Shown: in pieces, positions 13,301 to 25,000 of the stretch
Layout of the letters: each line of letters begins with the position of its first letter
Numbering within the stretch: position 1 is the first letter of the stretch
NCBI RefSeq assembly: GCF_964204645.1
Contig: NC_134031.1
Location: forward strand, 8,532,501 to 8,596,500
Origin: Tubulanus polymorphus
Lineage: Eukaryota > Nemertea > Palaeonemertea > Tubulaniformes > Tubulanidae
Direction of reading: 5' to 3'
Length of the DNA: 64,000 nt
Made by a program: the position numbers and the translations under genes
Notes under the pieces: model-generated
Database searches by the model: none
Seen by the model: the letters and a program-made list of their open reading frames with translations, nothing else
What the model was told of the DNA's origin: nothing

Positions 13301-13396
13301 ACATTTCATGGCACTAGGATTCACTACATGACTAATATTTGCTGATGTACTTCGCAGAACTAGACACAGATCCTCCAGTGTCTGGGTGAAATTATC
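10330..13396 (-). CDS. Ubiquitin-specific protease (peptidase C19), multi-exon
   Basis: Minus-strand exons follow the order of a USP catalytic domain. 13291-13396 encodes DNFTQTLEDLCLVLRS...VNPSAMKCLLP. 11828-11912 encodes the RRCDAHEFFIRWMSRIED box that corresponds to QQDAHEF. About 11487-11556 gives a finger (SVICRSCSTES...FTNLSLSLG), about 11296-11385 gives LLNSYFCSEELDDYEC, about 11117-11180 gives CKSKVARKSTKPLKAP...AIQINR, and about 10879-10950 gives RFSKTLEKRNDFVRFDEV. About 10690-10795 gives the His box (HQGSSLEGGHYISFVCDIDG), and 10330-10480 ends in EKQAYILYIFV. The family removes ubiquitin from proteins. The catalytic Cys box exon was not found. The overall look is closest to the USP26/29/37 type, a weak judgement. 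Some intermediate exons are uncertain. Confidence 0.68.
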
Positions 13397-13629
13397 CTGC
13401 TTTACCCCTAAATCAAAGATGTTATGTTTCAATTCTATGAACAATAGGAATGCTTGGCTGTGAGACGATTAGACAAATTAACTATCATCCCACCCTTAAG
13501 GCTGGCTTGAGGCTGATTAGCGGGATATGAGATCCTCCCAGTTGCTTCCCTGCTTTTGTCCGGTTCCGCTTACTGGCAACTGCACTGGATCACATGGTCA
13601 TGAGCATTTTGAGGATAGATTTAAATTAT

Positions 13630-13835
13630 TTTGAATTGCGAAATATATTTCCAGTTGAAAAGCAGTTTCGTTAAGACTTTTATCTTTCTGATTCTGTTTT
13701 GAATACAATGTGTAAGCGACATCATATAAAGATGGCCGCTCACTACGTAATTCTACCAATTTCGTTTCTAGATCTTTAGTCCAGTCAACTGCAATGCTGG
13801 ACGTTTGGTTTGCGTTTGAAACTACTTGAAATTAC
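13630..13835 (-). CDS. MADF/Myb-SANT-like exon
   Basis: Read on the minus strand the block encodes VDWTKDLETKLVELRSERPS, then LYDVAYTLYSKQNQKDKSLNE and an amphipathic end. L-x2-L-R-x-R-P-x-L-Y-D followed by charged helices is the pattern of a MADF or Myb/SANT-like DNA-binding domain, which is often found in transposon-derived proteins. It lies just upstream of the USP exons on the same strand and ends in a stop at about 13622 unless spliced earlier. It may be the 5' exon of the same locus or a separate gene. Confidence 0.4.
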
Positions 13836-13839
13836 CGGT

Positions 13840-14980
13840 AAATATTTGTGACATGATACAAATGACACTAATGTAACAATCAAAATTTGTACTATGAACA
13901 TTCGGTCTCTAATTGGCTGGTATTCCTGCGCTCAGTTCCATCGCGTCAAGTCAGGAGAGGGAGGTTGTCATACATATAGGATAACATATATACCGGTACC
14001 CATCCTTTATATGGGCTAAGCATAAAGTCAAATTATGGCTCCTCACCGAAATTTGATGATGATGATTAGGCCTATATATCCAATCATAGAACTCATCATG
14101 AGCTACAATTTTGCAAAGTGGTGACAATTTTGCAATTGTGGTAAAAATATGCCTAGGTAACTTGACTAAAATTGAACCGATATGCATTAGGCTATTCCTC
14201 AGGCATTGATATTCACAGGGCTCTGCCCCAAATGACATCCAAGTCAAGTCACGGGGCCGTATATTTTGGTGCAGCTGAAAAGTAGCGATACTTAAAATAA
14301 TATATATAGATGATGATAAATATTTCAGTTAGATATATCATAATAGCATAGGCTATATGGTATCTATAGTTAGTCTGAATACCGGTGGTCGTTTCACGAA
14401 CGCCAGTTAACTTCGAATTCGAAGGTGATAATTAAAAATTCCTCGAATTAGGCATAGATCATTTGATGATTAAATCTGTTTCACTAACGCAAATTAGCGA
14501 AAAATTAACCAATTCAAATTATCTCAGATAATTCTGAATTAGTTGCCCATAATGCATTAGTCCTATAACATGAACAAGGTTTCATTCATATCGTAGGATT
14601 TTTTGGTTGTACAATGAATTGTATAATTGATCGTTCCGTATTTTCTTTGCAATTCTTTCTCCAATGAGATTTTCAATAGGCCCTAAATCTAAAAATGTGT
14701 AGGTGATATATGATAAATATCTTAATTTGCATTTTTGAAATGGGCATCGAAAATTAACCTAAAAATTTTTATTCGAATTGGGCAACTAACCCAAATTAGA
14801 GGCTTAATCCCTGTATGTAAAACCGGGCCCAGGGAGTTAGGGTTAGTTTAAGGGTGCGTTTTACACTTAGAGAGATGAAAGGGTTAGGGTAGGGTTGAGA
14901 TACGATACGTTGAATGCTATATGAATTGAAAACTTACAGCCAGATTGCAAGAACGTATTTTATATTTATATTTAGAGGAT
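13840..14980. other. Intergenic DNA, likely 5' flank of the minus-strand locus
   Basis: There is no convincing coding sequence. It contains an H1-like remnant at about 14070-14230 and an AT-rich stretch with TTCGAATTCGAAG-type palindromes at about 14410-14790. No promoter motif could be identified with confidence. Confidence 0.4.
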
Positions 14981-14984
14981 ATAT

Positions 14985-15010
14985 ACACTGGTCCGGGTTC
15001 GAATCCCGCT
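14985..15010 (+). mobile_element. tRNA-derived SINE fragment (B-box)
   Basis: TCCGGGTTCGAATCCCGCT is a tRNA T-arm/B-box motif. The upstream sequence does not fold into a tRNA and lacks a good A-box, so this is a truncated SINE rather than a tRNA gene. A fuller copy is at 15265-15345 on the other strand. Confidence 0.5.
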
Positions 15011-15264
15011 CTATTTTCTCTAAATCTGTTCAAATTTTCTTGAATTTTCAAAGTTTTGCATTTGCGCAGCATCAATTAGGCAATCAAAACAAGTCATTGG
15101 AAAAATGACATAGTCTAATAATAAGAAAGGCAGCCAATATTTTGCCAATGCGGTATTATTCCTCTTAACACTATTTTGCCAATGGCGCGTTCTGAATGAC
15201 TAATTGCGGCTGCATAGGAAAGTTTGGAGAACAGAGTTAGCCTAGACAAAATAAGAGCATAGAC

Positions 15265-15345
15265 TAGAGTGGGATTCGAACCCGGACCACCAGATTACTG
15301 GCCTAACGTCTTTCCACTAGAGTAGACCACTGGGCTCACTGACAA
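15265..15345 (-). mobile_element. tRNA-derived SINE
   Basis: On the minus strand an A-box-like segment (GAGCCCAGTGGTCTACTC) is followed about 40 nt later by the B-box GGTCCGGGTTCGAATCCC. The spacing is tRNA-like, but the 3' acceptor stem does not close and related fragments lie nearby, so a SINE head is more likely than a functional tRNA. The downstream direction is AT-rich. Confidence 0.6.
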
Positions 15346-15542
15346 CTACCCGTAATTTTTCACTACAGCCTCACCTTTACCAAAACTCTATGGGTAATAA
15401 CGGACACTTAAGTGGCTAAACCTCACCCTAACCGGCGCGATTTTATTGTTACATTTCATAGCCATTGGGCATTGGCAAAATAGCATATCGCTGTGGCTAC
15501 TCGTACGGATTACTCTGGAGGCTATTCATACGGAACTAGGAT

Positions 15543-15657
15543 CTGTTTCACCAAGAATCTTAGTGTCTGATGTACCACAGGATTGGTTACACTAGGATCG
15601 TAGAGCGACGGAGATCACTGGTGGAGACAACCACTGCCAGTGCTGGGTGAAGGATCT
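15543..15657. repeat. Short interspersed repeat with TTCACC/GGTGAA ends
   Basis: This 115-bp block begins TTCACCAAGAATCTTAG and ends CAGTGCTGGGTGAA. The same block recurs at 16739-17366, where about 530 bp (16772-17298) is inserted after ATGTACCACAG. Its inverted TTCACC ends suggest a miniature transposon. Confidence 0.55.
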
Positions 15658-15754
15658 GTATCCTAATAACTGTCGCTGATTGGCCGATAAACGCCCGCCA
15701 TTCAAGGAAAGTGTGGAGAATATAGTTAGAGAACAATAGAGTGGATCAAGCGAG

Positions 15755-16350
15755 ACTCGAACCTGGGCCAGTAAATAACTAATGTCTATTTATTAATGGA
15801 TGAGACCTGTTTTTCTGGGATATTTTGCTTACTTTTTGGGATACATACCTCATTTATGTCTTAACAGAATGCCAAAAGTCGCGGACAACAACTGAATATC
15901 CGATATATTTCCAGTTCTGTACAAATTAGATGGATTGGCAAAAAGACTCCTTAAGTCCAGTTGAATGAGAGAGAAAATCCTCCATTTTGTGAAATTTCTT
16001 GAATTTTTACATTGTCACCATGCCTACAAAATGAAGTTATTTTTCTTGTGGGGTTTCAACAACTTAATCAGGGTGGCGTAGGCATGGTAACAATGTTCAA
16101 ATCTAAGAAATTTCACAAAATGGAGGATTTTCTCTCTCATTCAACTGGACTTAAGGAGTCTTTTTGCCAATCCATGTAATCGGTACAGAACTGGAATAAT
16201 ATCGGATATTCAGTTGTTGTCCGCGATTTTTGGCATTCTGTTAAGACATAAATGAGGTATGTACTCCAAAAAGTAAGCAAAATATCCCAGAAAAACAGGT
16301 CTCATCCATTAATAAATAGACATTAGCACAGCATCATACCACTGAGCTCA
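15755..16350 (-). mobile_element. Second SINE copy split by a fold-back element
   Basis: The B-box side (ACTCGAACCTGGGCC, reverse complement) lies at 15755-15779 and the A-box side (CCACTGAGCTCACTGACA) at 16337-16356. In the intact copy at 15265-15345 these parts are adjacent. The 546-bp fold-back at 15780-16325 sits between them, flanked by TA. Confidence 0.55.
15780..16325. mobile_element. Fold-back element with arms of about 248 bp
   Basis: The left arm (15780 to about 16027) starts AATGTCTATTTATTAATGG. The right arm (about 16078 to 16325) is its near-perfect reverse complement, and the spacer is about 50 bp. The element is flanked by TA, which fits a Tc1/mariner-type target site. There is no coding capacity. 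A single-stranded copy would form a very long hairpin. Confidence 0.85.
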
Positions 16351-16738
16351 CTGACAGTCAGCCGAATGTTTTGACTAGCCTGACCGTACGAATAATTCCA
16401 CAGTAATCCGTACGGGTGCGTACGAATAGCCTACGGAATTATTCATACAGGTACGAATAGCCTACGGAATTATTCGTACGTGTCTGTACGAATAGCCACT
16501 TGGTTTACTAAAATAATGCTGCATTATTGGCAAAATATCCACTTCCATTCTTTAAAGCCTTCAAAATGGGCTTTATATATACTTACGACATCTACTATTG
16601 AAAAGCTCCATTGAATTCTGGCTTTCTGCGGACTTTTTAGAGAACACTACTACAGTTTGAAATGTTCTGCTTCACACTTAACCGATTGAATAACGCTGTT
16701 CATATAACAAGACTGCCCATAATTAGCAAGACCACGAT

Positions 16739-17366
16739 TCACCAAGAATCTTAGTGTCTGATGTACCACAGACACTAAGATGCGAACGACATTTTCTCGA
16801 TACTTTTAGATCACTGCAGCTTTAAACCACCAGAAATCCGGTTTCACTAAACCGATTGTGAAAAATAAACTATCGTTACAAACCTCATACATTAAGTTTT
16901 CTTATTATTATATTCATTCGGAGGTTCCTTCATCATAGTCTGTGCTTGATGCGATATAAATACAGAAATAGCAAAAATGACACCATTTTTTCACTTTGAA
17001 ACTAGGCATTGTAACACTGTAGTTCGTTAGCAACAAGACAACTTGAGCGGTGCGTGTCTCGTCGCTAAACAGCGCATCATTTTTGTATCTTAAATTTAAT
17101 CGTACTAAAATCAGATTTATCGTCAAAATGATATAATGAACTAACGTAAGACATCATAAAGGTTAGTGTAGATAGTTTATTCATCAAAATCGGTTGTTTA
17201 TTTGCTGAGATATCGCAGTTTGAACACGGACAAAAAAGCCGACCAAATTCTGGTCGGCAACTGTACAGCGAATTTGAATGCACGCGTCTGGGTGGTTGGT
17301 TACACTAGGATCGTAGAGCGACGGAGATCACTGGTGGAGACAACCGCTGCCAGTGCTGGGTGAAGA
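16739..17366. repeat. Interrupted copy of the TTCACC repeat
   Basis: This has the same ends as 15543-15657, but 527 bp of unrelated AT-rich DNA interrupts it at 16772-17298. The insert has no recognisable gene. A near-inverted motif (CTTAGTGTCTG and CAGACACTAAG) spans the left junction. Confidence 0.5.
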
Positions 17367-17851
17367 CCACGAGTGTATTTTGAAGGCCTCTTAGAAAATG
17401 CCCAAGCAGTAGAACCTAAGAACATCATATTGTATGTTGAAAACTGAAAAAAACTGTTAAATCGCTGAGTCGAAACTTGTCGAAAAAGTTATTCCAACTT
17501 GGCGCAAGTATCCGTGGCGCCTCCTACTATTGCCAACGTTTCAGTATAGGATGTTGTTTGCATTTTGATTCTTACTCTGGCATGCACTTCCGCCGATAAT
17601 TCTTACTTGGCACGATATTCCAGCCGATATTCCCACTTGGCGCATAACATCGGCATCAATGCGGTGACTCCCCAACATCCTTTCTCGCACGCTTCGACTT
17701 AAAAAACTACAAAAATTGTTCGTTCTGTCAACAGAAATAGGTAAATATCACTTTAAAAACAGGTTAGGCCTACCCCATTTAGTTAAGTTCATTACATTAG
17801 GCCTATTTTACACCCACAAGTCCACCGGGGCTCGTATGAGTGAGTGTAATA

Positions 17852-20468
17852 AATGTCTATTTCAACCTGACTTTTGAGCAGTCAGGAACACTTTCCAAAA
17901 ACGGCTTATTCTGCCAATTTCGGCATTTTCCGCCAATTACGGCAGAATCAGCCGTTTATGGATCACTCAGTTTTGAAACTTTCACAGTCGTTTATGGCTT
18001 AATCAGCCAGTTTCAGCTCACTAAGTTTCGAGTTTTGCTTTAAAGTTTTTTGCGCACTTCCGGTTCAATTAGCGCATGTTGCCGATGACGTCATAATCTC
18101 GAGCAGAAGATAAGCTTTCATATGACGCTAGGATGGAAATTTTTGAGCTAGGTAAAGTGGTCAAATTTACGTTTTTTCTAAATGATTACGTCATATGAAG
18201 CCCAAAAACTCCGGGAAAACTCTCAAAACTACTACAGCATGAAACAAGTTTATTAATCATGATTTTTGTTAAAAATAAATTTGGGAACTAGTTTTAAAAA
18301 CTATTATAAAGTTTTCAAGTAAACGTTGCCATGGGTACACATAAAAACATTCGCCATTTCTGGCGTATTCCGCCGTTTTTGGCGTAGTTAGTTTTATAAT
18401 CATAAACTATTAAGCCATTATTGGCAGTCCACTTGTTATATATGAGGATTCCCCCACCCACTTAGACGTTTTCCCTAGTGTCTACACGGTACCTTTTTTT
18501 GGAATAAAATAATTAATTTGCTGAGGTGAACGGATGTGTAAATATTATATGGTAAAAATAAAAATAAAATTATTATAATTATCATTCTCATAAGACAAAT
18601 CAATCATGGATGTATAAACTAGTGTATCAAAAATCTAGTTTTAAGTTTTGCCCATGGTCTTATCTTGCCTAATAAAGCATAGAATGGTTGAGGGATATAT
18701 TGGACTGCATATGATGTTGGTTAATTGAAGGTAATTAACATCTTCGATACCTCCAAGCTAATTGATGGATTCTTGTGATGGATAGTGATTGAATGAATTG
18801 GTGGCCGATGACGTTACAACTCAAAATCGATACAGCTGTATCTAGACTCATTTCAAAATACAACAAACATTTTCGAAACAATTTGGGATACATGTATGTA
18901 TATATTTATTTCATAGAATACAGGTATACAGAAAGAACAGAATTCAAATACATTTGCCATCGGAAACCCATACATTAATATTTAATTCTTTCTTGAAGCC
19001 TGGCACGGATCAATGAGATTAATTTTTCGGCGCAAATATACAAATGTATGCCAGCAGAAAAGCGATGATGTCATAATAGGGACTCCCATCGAACTAAGCA
19101 TTATAAATAGCACCTGTAAAACTGTCTAAGCTAAAAACGCCGTTTCTGGCGATGTAGTTTTAAAAACTGTAACAGCTGAAAACGGCGGAAATGGCGGTTT
19201 TTTAAAAACAAGCCAAAAATGGCTGAAAACGCCGATTTCGGCTAAATTGGCTGAAGCAGTTTAAAACTGAGTAATCCATAAATGGCTGATTCTGCCGTTA
19301 TTGGCGGAAAACGCCGAAATTGGCAGAATAAGCCGTTTTTGGAAAGTGTTCCTGACTGTTGAGAGCATTCCGGATGGCCTAGCTCTCTCATTTTTGATAG
19401 TTCATACCTGATAAAGGTCTTAATAGGACCAGAAAGGACTGGCAGTCGACCTAAATCATAATTTTTTAATCCTTATTAAACTGTATTGAAGGATATGCAA
19501 AAAGTCTTCACTGAAAGGGATTAAATGAAGAGAAGTGACTCCATGATTTGAAAGTTTAACCACAGGCACTTGAATGGGCTTTGATAATGGATAAATATTT
19601 AATATTTCACCAGCGATACGTTGTTCCTACTTCGATAATCCGCCACGTTTTATAATATTTCACCCATGATGTAATGCGCGCCCGTCGTTTAACTATACCA
19701 TACAGAAAGGCTGGAAACGATCCTATCTCCGTAATGCTTAAATCTACCCGCAATTATCGGGACAGCCGAACACTGCCGATGATTGCCGAAATATGCCCTT
19801 AGTGTCAATTTTAATCCTGAAATATAAGGAGCGCCCATAATTTCAATTGTAGATGATTTTTTTGGAAACATTGACACTGTTTTAGTTCCATTAAAGATTT
19901 TAACTGGCAACAAAATTTATTTTTGAAAATTCGCGATGCCTCTTCGGGATTGCTGTGACGTCATCTGTCCCGATATTTGCGGTTAGATTTAAGCATTACG
20001 GAGATAGGAGCGTTTCCAGCCTTTCTGTATGGTATAGTTAAACGAGGGATGCGCATTGGATCATGGGTAAAACAGTTGCATCATGGATAATTAAGATGGC
20101 AACCCCATTGGTGTTTTTATCGTAGATTACGATAAATTTTATCATTTTTAACACACCAACAAGGTCAAAGCCCATATTCAAGTGCCTGTGGTTTAACAAT
20201 ATATCTCCATGCCTACCAACTGAAGTTTGGTACGTAGGCATGGAAACATATTGTTAAACTTTCAAATCATCTCTATTTCTTTAATTTAACCCCTTTCAGT
20301 GAAGACTTTTTGCATATCGTTCAATACAGTTTCAAATGGATTAAAAAATGATGATTTAGACTGCCAGTCCTTTCTGGTCCTATTAAGACCTTTATCAGGT
20401 ATGTACTACCAAAACTGACTGAGCTAGGCCACCCTGAATGCTCTCAAGTCAGGTTGAAATGGACATTA
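17852..20468. mobile_element. Composite nested-palindrome element, 2.6 kb
   Basis: The outer inverted repeats are AATGTCTATTTCAACCTGAC (17852) and its complement ending at 20468. Inside lie two further palindromic blocks side by side. In block A, 17880-18060 pairs with about 19210-19360, rich in GCCGTTTTTGG-like motifs. In block B, 19363-20445 has several inner inverted pairs, for example TACCATACAGAAAGGCTGG near 19695 with its complement near 20015. No gene is visible. It is a non-autonomous fold-back or composite DNA transposon, family unknown. Confidence 0.7.
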
Positions 20469-20769
20469 GTCTGAATACCAGTCGTTGTTACGGTTCCCTA
20501 CAATGTCTGACGCTTATAAGTATCATATAGAGGTTAACTCCTGCTAATTGCAATGCAACAACTGATTTTAGTGTCAAATCAAACCTTTGTACTAAAATAA
20601 ATTAATTAGTTACCTTGTTGACTTTGAAAACGTGTTTTATAATAATATTTTTGATGATTTAAATCGCGAACCTGAGAATTTATTGATTTGATTTGAATTG
20701 AATTGATTGTCACAATCGGGATTTCCAATACGGACTAAATTAATAAAATGTGAAAATTCAAAATGTCTC

Positions 20770-21230
20770 TCTAAAATTACTCTAAATGTTAATTTTTGTT
20801 GATAAAACGCATATATTTTGGTCAATTTTAACCTTAAGAATTTGAAACAAGAATAATATCTGCATTGACATCAATGTCAGTCCAAGTTCAAGTCCGAATC
20901 CGTAATTTACACTTTCCTCATGCACAAAAGCCGCCATATTTGTTATGTTGCTCACTTCAACTATTTTTTGAGGCGACTAGTCAAAAGTTTTGAGCTACCA
21001 CAATCGTCAAAAGCTACTTAGGATTACAAATTTATGCACAAACAATAGTTAACTCCCGTCTGATTACAGAACAGTCAGTTTGAGGTAAGTTGATGGTGTT
21101 TTAAGGGGTGAAATAGACGCTCAAAGCCTCGTCCCTCATTTTACCTTATATGAGCACTTTCGCCCTAGACGTTGTTTGAGGAACAACGGCTAGACGTTGT
21201 TTGAGGAACAACGGCTAGATACTAGACTAG
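20770..21230. repeat. Left arm of a long-range inverted duplication
   Basis: 20770-20935 is matched in reverse complement at 32940-33100, and 21050-21195 is matched in reverse complement at 30655-30705 plus 31510-31620. The order is consistent with one interrupted inverted duplication spanning 12 kb. A short direct repeat, CTAGACGTTGTTTGAGGAACAACGG, occurs twice at 21170-21217. Confidence 0.6.
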
Positions 21231-21612
21231 TATGAGTGCAAATTCAAATTATATTTTATTGTGCGAATTTTCTGAGGAATATATTCGCGACAGTTTTGGT
21301 AGTTTAAAATACAATCCTTTTGATAAGATCCACGTCGAATACAACTTCAATGATCTAACGCAACGGGATTAACTAAAGTCTATTTATTTTTGATTTTCCA
21401 TTGTCTGAATACCAGTCGTTGGTGCCTGTTCCCTACTACACTAGGGATTTCAGGTCACGTGATCAAAATGGGTTATAATTAACGTTTTCCACGCTTCAAA
21501 TTTTCAATCGCTTATAAAAACATAGCCTATATTCTATATCCGATTAAAGCAAAACTCCTATTCAATTTACCGGTTATTTGTTGTGGTGTAAATTTCATGA
21601 GTGTATCTTGCA

Positions 21613-22085
21613 TAGTTACGGAGCAATAAGTCGTAGTTCAGCGCGCGTCAGCGGTCATCCTTATTACCGAGATCAACCGAGATGAAATGAAATATAACAT
21701 ATTTATTTATTCCTTATCGATTTTAACACTTGAAATCATATTATATCAGTAATAAATGCCTGCTGGAGTCATATTTTATATATTTTGTCGGATATTTTTG
21801 TAGAAAAATAACTTAACTTTACCGAGATGAGATCGTCGATCAATCAAATTCAATGAAATTTTATTGCTAACCGAGATTACGTATTTGAAGTCAAATTTTT
21901 TTTACAAAATATCCGGGAAAATATGACTAGAAGGTATTTATTACTGATAGGCCTATAATATGATTTCAAGTGTTAAAATCGATAAGGAATATATAAATTT
22001 GTTATATTTCATGTCATCTCGGTTTATCTCGGTAATAAGGATGACCGCTGACGCGCGCTGAACTACGACTTATTGCTCCGTAACT
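21613..22085. mobile_element. Fold-back element with arms of about 190 bp
   Basis: The left arm starts AGTTACGGAGCAATAAGTCG at 21613. The reverse complement ends at 22085. Both arms contain GCGCGCGTCAGCGGTCATCC. The centre, about 100 bp, is AT-rich and unpaired. No ORF is present. Confidence 0.8.
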
Positions 22086-22089
22086 AACA

Positions 22090-22735
22090 CCGGTGGAAAT
22101 AGCTCATCAATCATGGCGCACATACTGGCGGGAATCTGAAAGTTTGTGACATCATTTCATAAATAAATAAAGAAGGAAGGCTCCGAGAATATCCAAATCA
22201 CAGGTTGCCGTGAATAACTGGGGTTCGACCATTCACAAGTTAAAAATGTACTTCCTTGTTTGTGAAGGAAGTTTATTCATACTGTTATTAAAAGCAGTTC
22301 CTTTTAAACAACCTATAATACGTAGTATAGTTTTGTTTGTGGATATCAATACTTCGAAAAATCAACAGCGGTTTATTTATTTATTGTACCGGTACGCGTT
22401 TTCTTAATTGAATGGAATTGGTGCGGTCCAAAAGGCGGGTCATACTAGTAAGCGTCAGAAAATGTCAGCGTCTGTGATACCTTGTTATCGTCGATATTAA
22501 ACGGTCTAAAGTCAGTTTATACATCACATACATTACAAATTGGAGGTCCCTTGTACATGTAGCCTACATCACATCGTGACGTAGCGGCGATTGTAATGTC
22601 ATAGAATAACAAAGTCAGTTGAAAATACCTACCCACTGCACTGATAAAGAATGATTGCTAGCCAGAGACCAATGACAGTCAGAAATGGGGAGTGATGGTA
22701 CCGTGATCGCATCCCTGAACGACATTTTATCCAGA
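22090..22735. other. Intergenic, no feature recognised
   Basis: AT-rich DNA without a supported gene. A stretch near 22120-22230 (GACATCATTTCATAAATAAATAA) resembles the H2 internal sequence at 60.0 kb, so part of this is probably old H2 DNA. Confidence 0.35.
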
Positions 22736-22737
22736 AA

Positions 22738-22774
22738 GGCAGAAACCTGTTATCACTGCTTGCAGCTATATTTA
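22738..22774 (+). mobile_element. H2 Helentron-like 3' terminus
   Basis: GGCAGAAACCTGTTATCACTGC followed by TTGCAGCTATATT is a variant of the H2 3' end (subterminal inverted repeat, then hairpin, then CTATATT) that is exact at 60182-60216. It abuts a further H2-type body at 22775. Confidence 0.6.
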
Positions 22775-25000
22775 TTATTATGATTATTATTTTTTCCACA
22801 CTTTTTTTGTCAAAAGTACATAGGCTTTTTTACATTACCGCTGTTGCCGATACAATCCGTCTGATATCATTCAGCTCACTTCGATCTACAAATACTCGTA
22901 TTTTGAAGAATCAACGTTACAAAAGCACTGTCGGGCCGTAAACATCAAAAATTGAGCCCCATTCAAAGAGCCGACATGTTTTTCTAAGTCGTCTTTCCGA
23001 AATCTACCGCACGTTTCTTGTCACGTCGGTTATCAATTCAAGCATAAATTAACAAATTTATTACCCAAACATTGCACATTCCGTCGCGGTTTTTAAAAAA
23101 CTAATTTTAACAATAGCCCATTTTCCTCATCAAATCATATTACCGATACACAGGAAATTTACTACTGTAGATTTTAAAAGCACTGTCGAGCCGTAAACAT
23201 CTACGAATCGACGTGTGTCACTACATCGTCGTTCCGGGGATAGGCTGCGAGTTTCTCCTCATCATGATAATCAAATCGAGTACAAATTAATTTATTACTA
23301 CCAGTGATTTGGCTGCGGGCTTCAAGCAGTTAGTTTAACAATACCTATTTTTTAGCCCACTTGGGACTTTAGTCCCAGCGGGCTATTGCGTTCACTTTTC
23401 GTCCGTCCGTTCGTCCGTCCGTCGTAGCGTCCGTCCGTAGACGGAATCCAGTTATTTTAGGAAGTTTTGAAGACGCTTCAAGGTAATGTCTTGATATTTG
23501 GGTTACACATGTATCTACCCTAGACACATCTTCAGCCCAAAAACTGGCCCTGTCAGATTCAAGATGGCCGATGGCCATTGTTGTTTGCCAAAATCTGCAC
23601 TTTTTACACATTTTTGAACTTTTTGAGGGAAATTTTGAAGACAATTTGATCAATTACCTTGATCTTTCGGATATATGTGATTTCCCCCAGGGCCCATCAG
23701 CAAAACAAAAATTGGGTCGATCGGACTCAAGATGGCCGTCCTATGACCTTTTTAGTGCCCAAAAATGTTAATTTTGGCCCAAATTCTGAGTCCTTTAGCT
23801 TCCTACAGGTTTATCATTTCTCATTACAATTTGTGATGGGTATTCTTTGGAAAGGGATGTTTTATACCTGAGACAGGTATTTTTCATCAGCCAATTATGA
23901 CGCAATTGGCGGCCATCTTGGTGTCAGCAGTACTCATTCGTAAGTGGGAAAAAGTTTTTCCACATTATATTGATACCTAAGCCTATTTTGTTACCACAAT
24001 CATTTAGAAAGTTGTAGCTCATAACGTGTTCTATGATTGTGGTGAGTTTCAAGGTCATTGGTTTTTGTATATGGCCACCAGGGGGCGTTGAATAATGCAA
24101 TATCTTAGTATTTCTATATTATATTCGTATCAATGCATATTTTGTAACCACAATCAATTGCAAAGTTGTAGCTCATGACATCATCTATGATTGTGGCAAG
24201 TTTTAAGGCCATTAGTTATTCTATATGGTCACCAGGGGGCGTTGAATAGTAGAATAACTAAGTATTTCCTTATTATATTGGTACCTAGGCATATTTTGTT
24301 ACCATGATCAATTACAAAGTTATAGTTCGTGACATGTTCTATGATTGTGGCGAGTTTCAAGGTCATTGGGTTTTGAATATGGTCACCAGGGGGCGTTGAA
24401 TAGTAGAATAACTTAGTATTTCCATATTAAAGTGGTAACGAGGCATATTTTGTTATCACAATCAATTACAAAATCGTAGTTGCTGAGATGTTCTATGATT
24501 GTGGTGAGTTTCAAGGTCATTGGATTCTGTATATGGTCACCAGGGGGGTTGAATATTAAAATTGTTAGATTGTTGAGCATTTCGAACCACTTCCCAAGTG
24601 GGCATGGTGTCCCTGGACCCCTAGTCTTCACCAAATTAACCGTGTATTTACTAAGATAAATCATTAGTGTACCAGGGAGTCGTAGGCCTAAACTAAACGC
24701 GCCGAAGAGATAGTGCGGAGAAAAGCTGTTGTGTCGACAAGTATCAAAATCAAAAGAATATATATTACTTTATTCGGCTGCTGGCTTCAACCTCTATATC
24801 AATACCATCAATACTCTATATTTCCTACAGCACATACCGATCATTGTCAAATGCACAAGGTATTTACTAAATACAAGTATATAACACACTCCTATCCGTA
24901 TGCTGGACTCGCACTTGACATTCGGAGTAAGCGTTCGCTGTGGGGGGTAAGGAGATCGTTTGCTGTCTAGGCCTACGACCAATTTGTCCGGATCTTTTGA
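22775..25000 (+). mobile_element. H2-type element body with nested H1 copy
   Basis: 22775-23351 plus 24625-24970 is collinear with 51125-52060 in the H2 insertion of the Polinton, including GCACTGTCGGGCCGTAAAC and TCGTAGGCCTAAACTAAAC. The H1 copy at 23352-24624 interrupts it. The 51.7 kb copy gives the empty site. There is no coding sequence. Confidence 0.7.
23352..24624 (+). mobile_element. H1 Helentron-like element, complete copy A
   Basis: It starts TTAGCCCACTTGGGAC and ends CCCTGGACCCCTAG. GCCCACTTGGGA at the 5' tip (23355-23366) is repeated in inverse 22 nt from the 3' tip (24592-24603). It is followed by a hairpin-capable GGTGTCCCTGGACCC. These asymmetric terminal inverted repeats with a 3' hairpin and insertion between T and T (empty site at 51.72 kb) match the Helentron/HINE pattern. 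The interior has a GTCCGTCC-rich 5' zone and four diverged units of about 140 bp with CCAGGGGGCGTTGAATA. Confidence 0.8.

Noticed and set aside
15265-15345. Functional tRNA gene
   Set aside because: A- and B-boxes are present but the acceptor stem does not close, and broken copies lie nearby, so it is a SINE.
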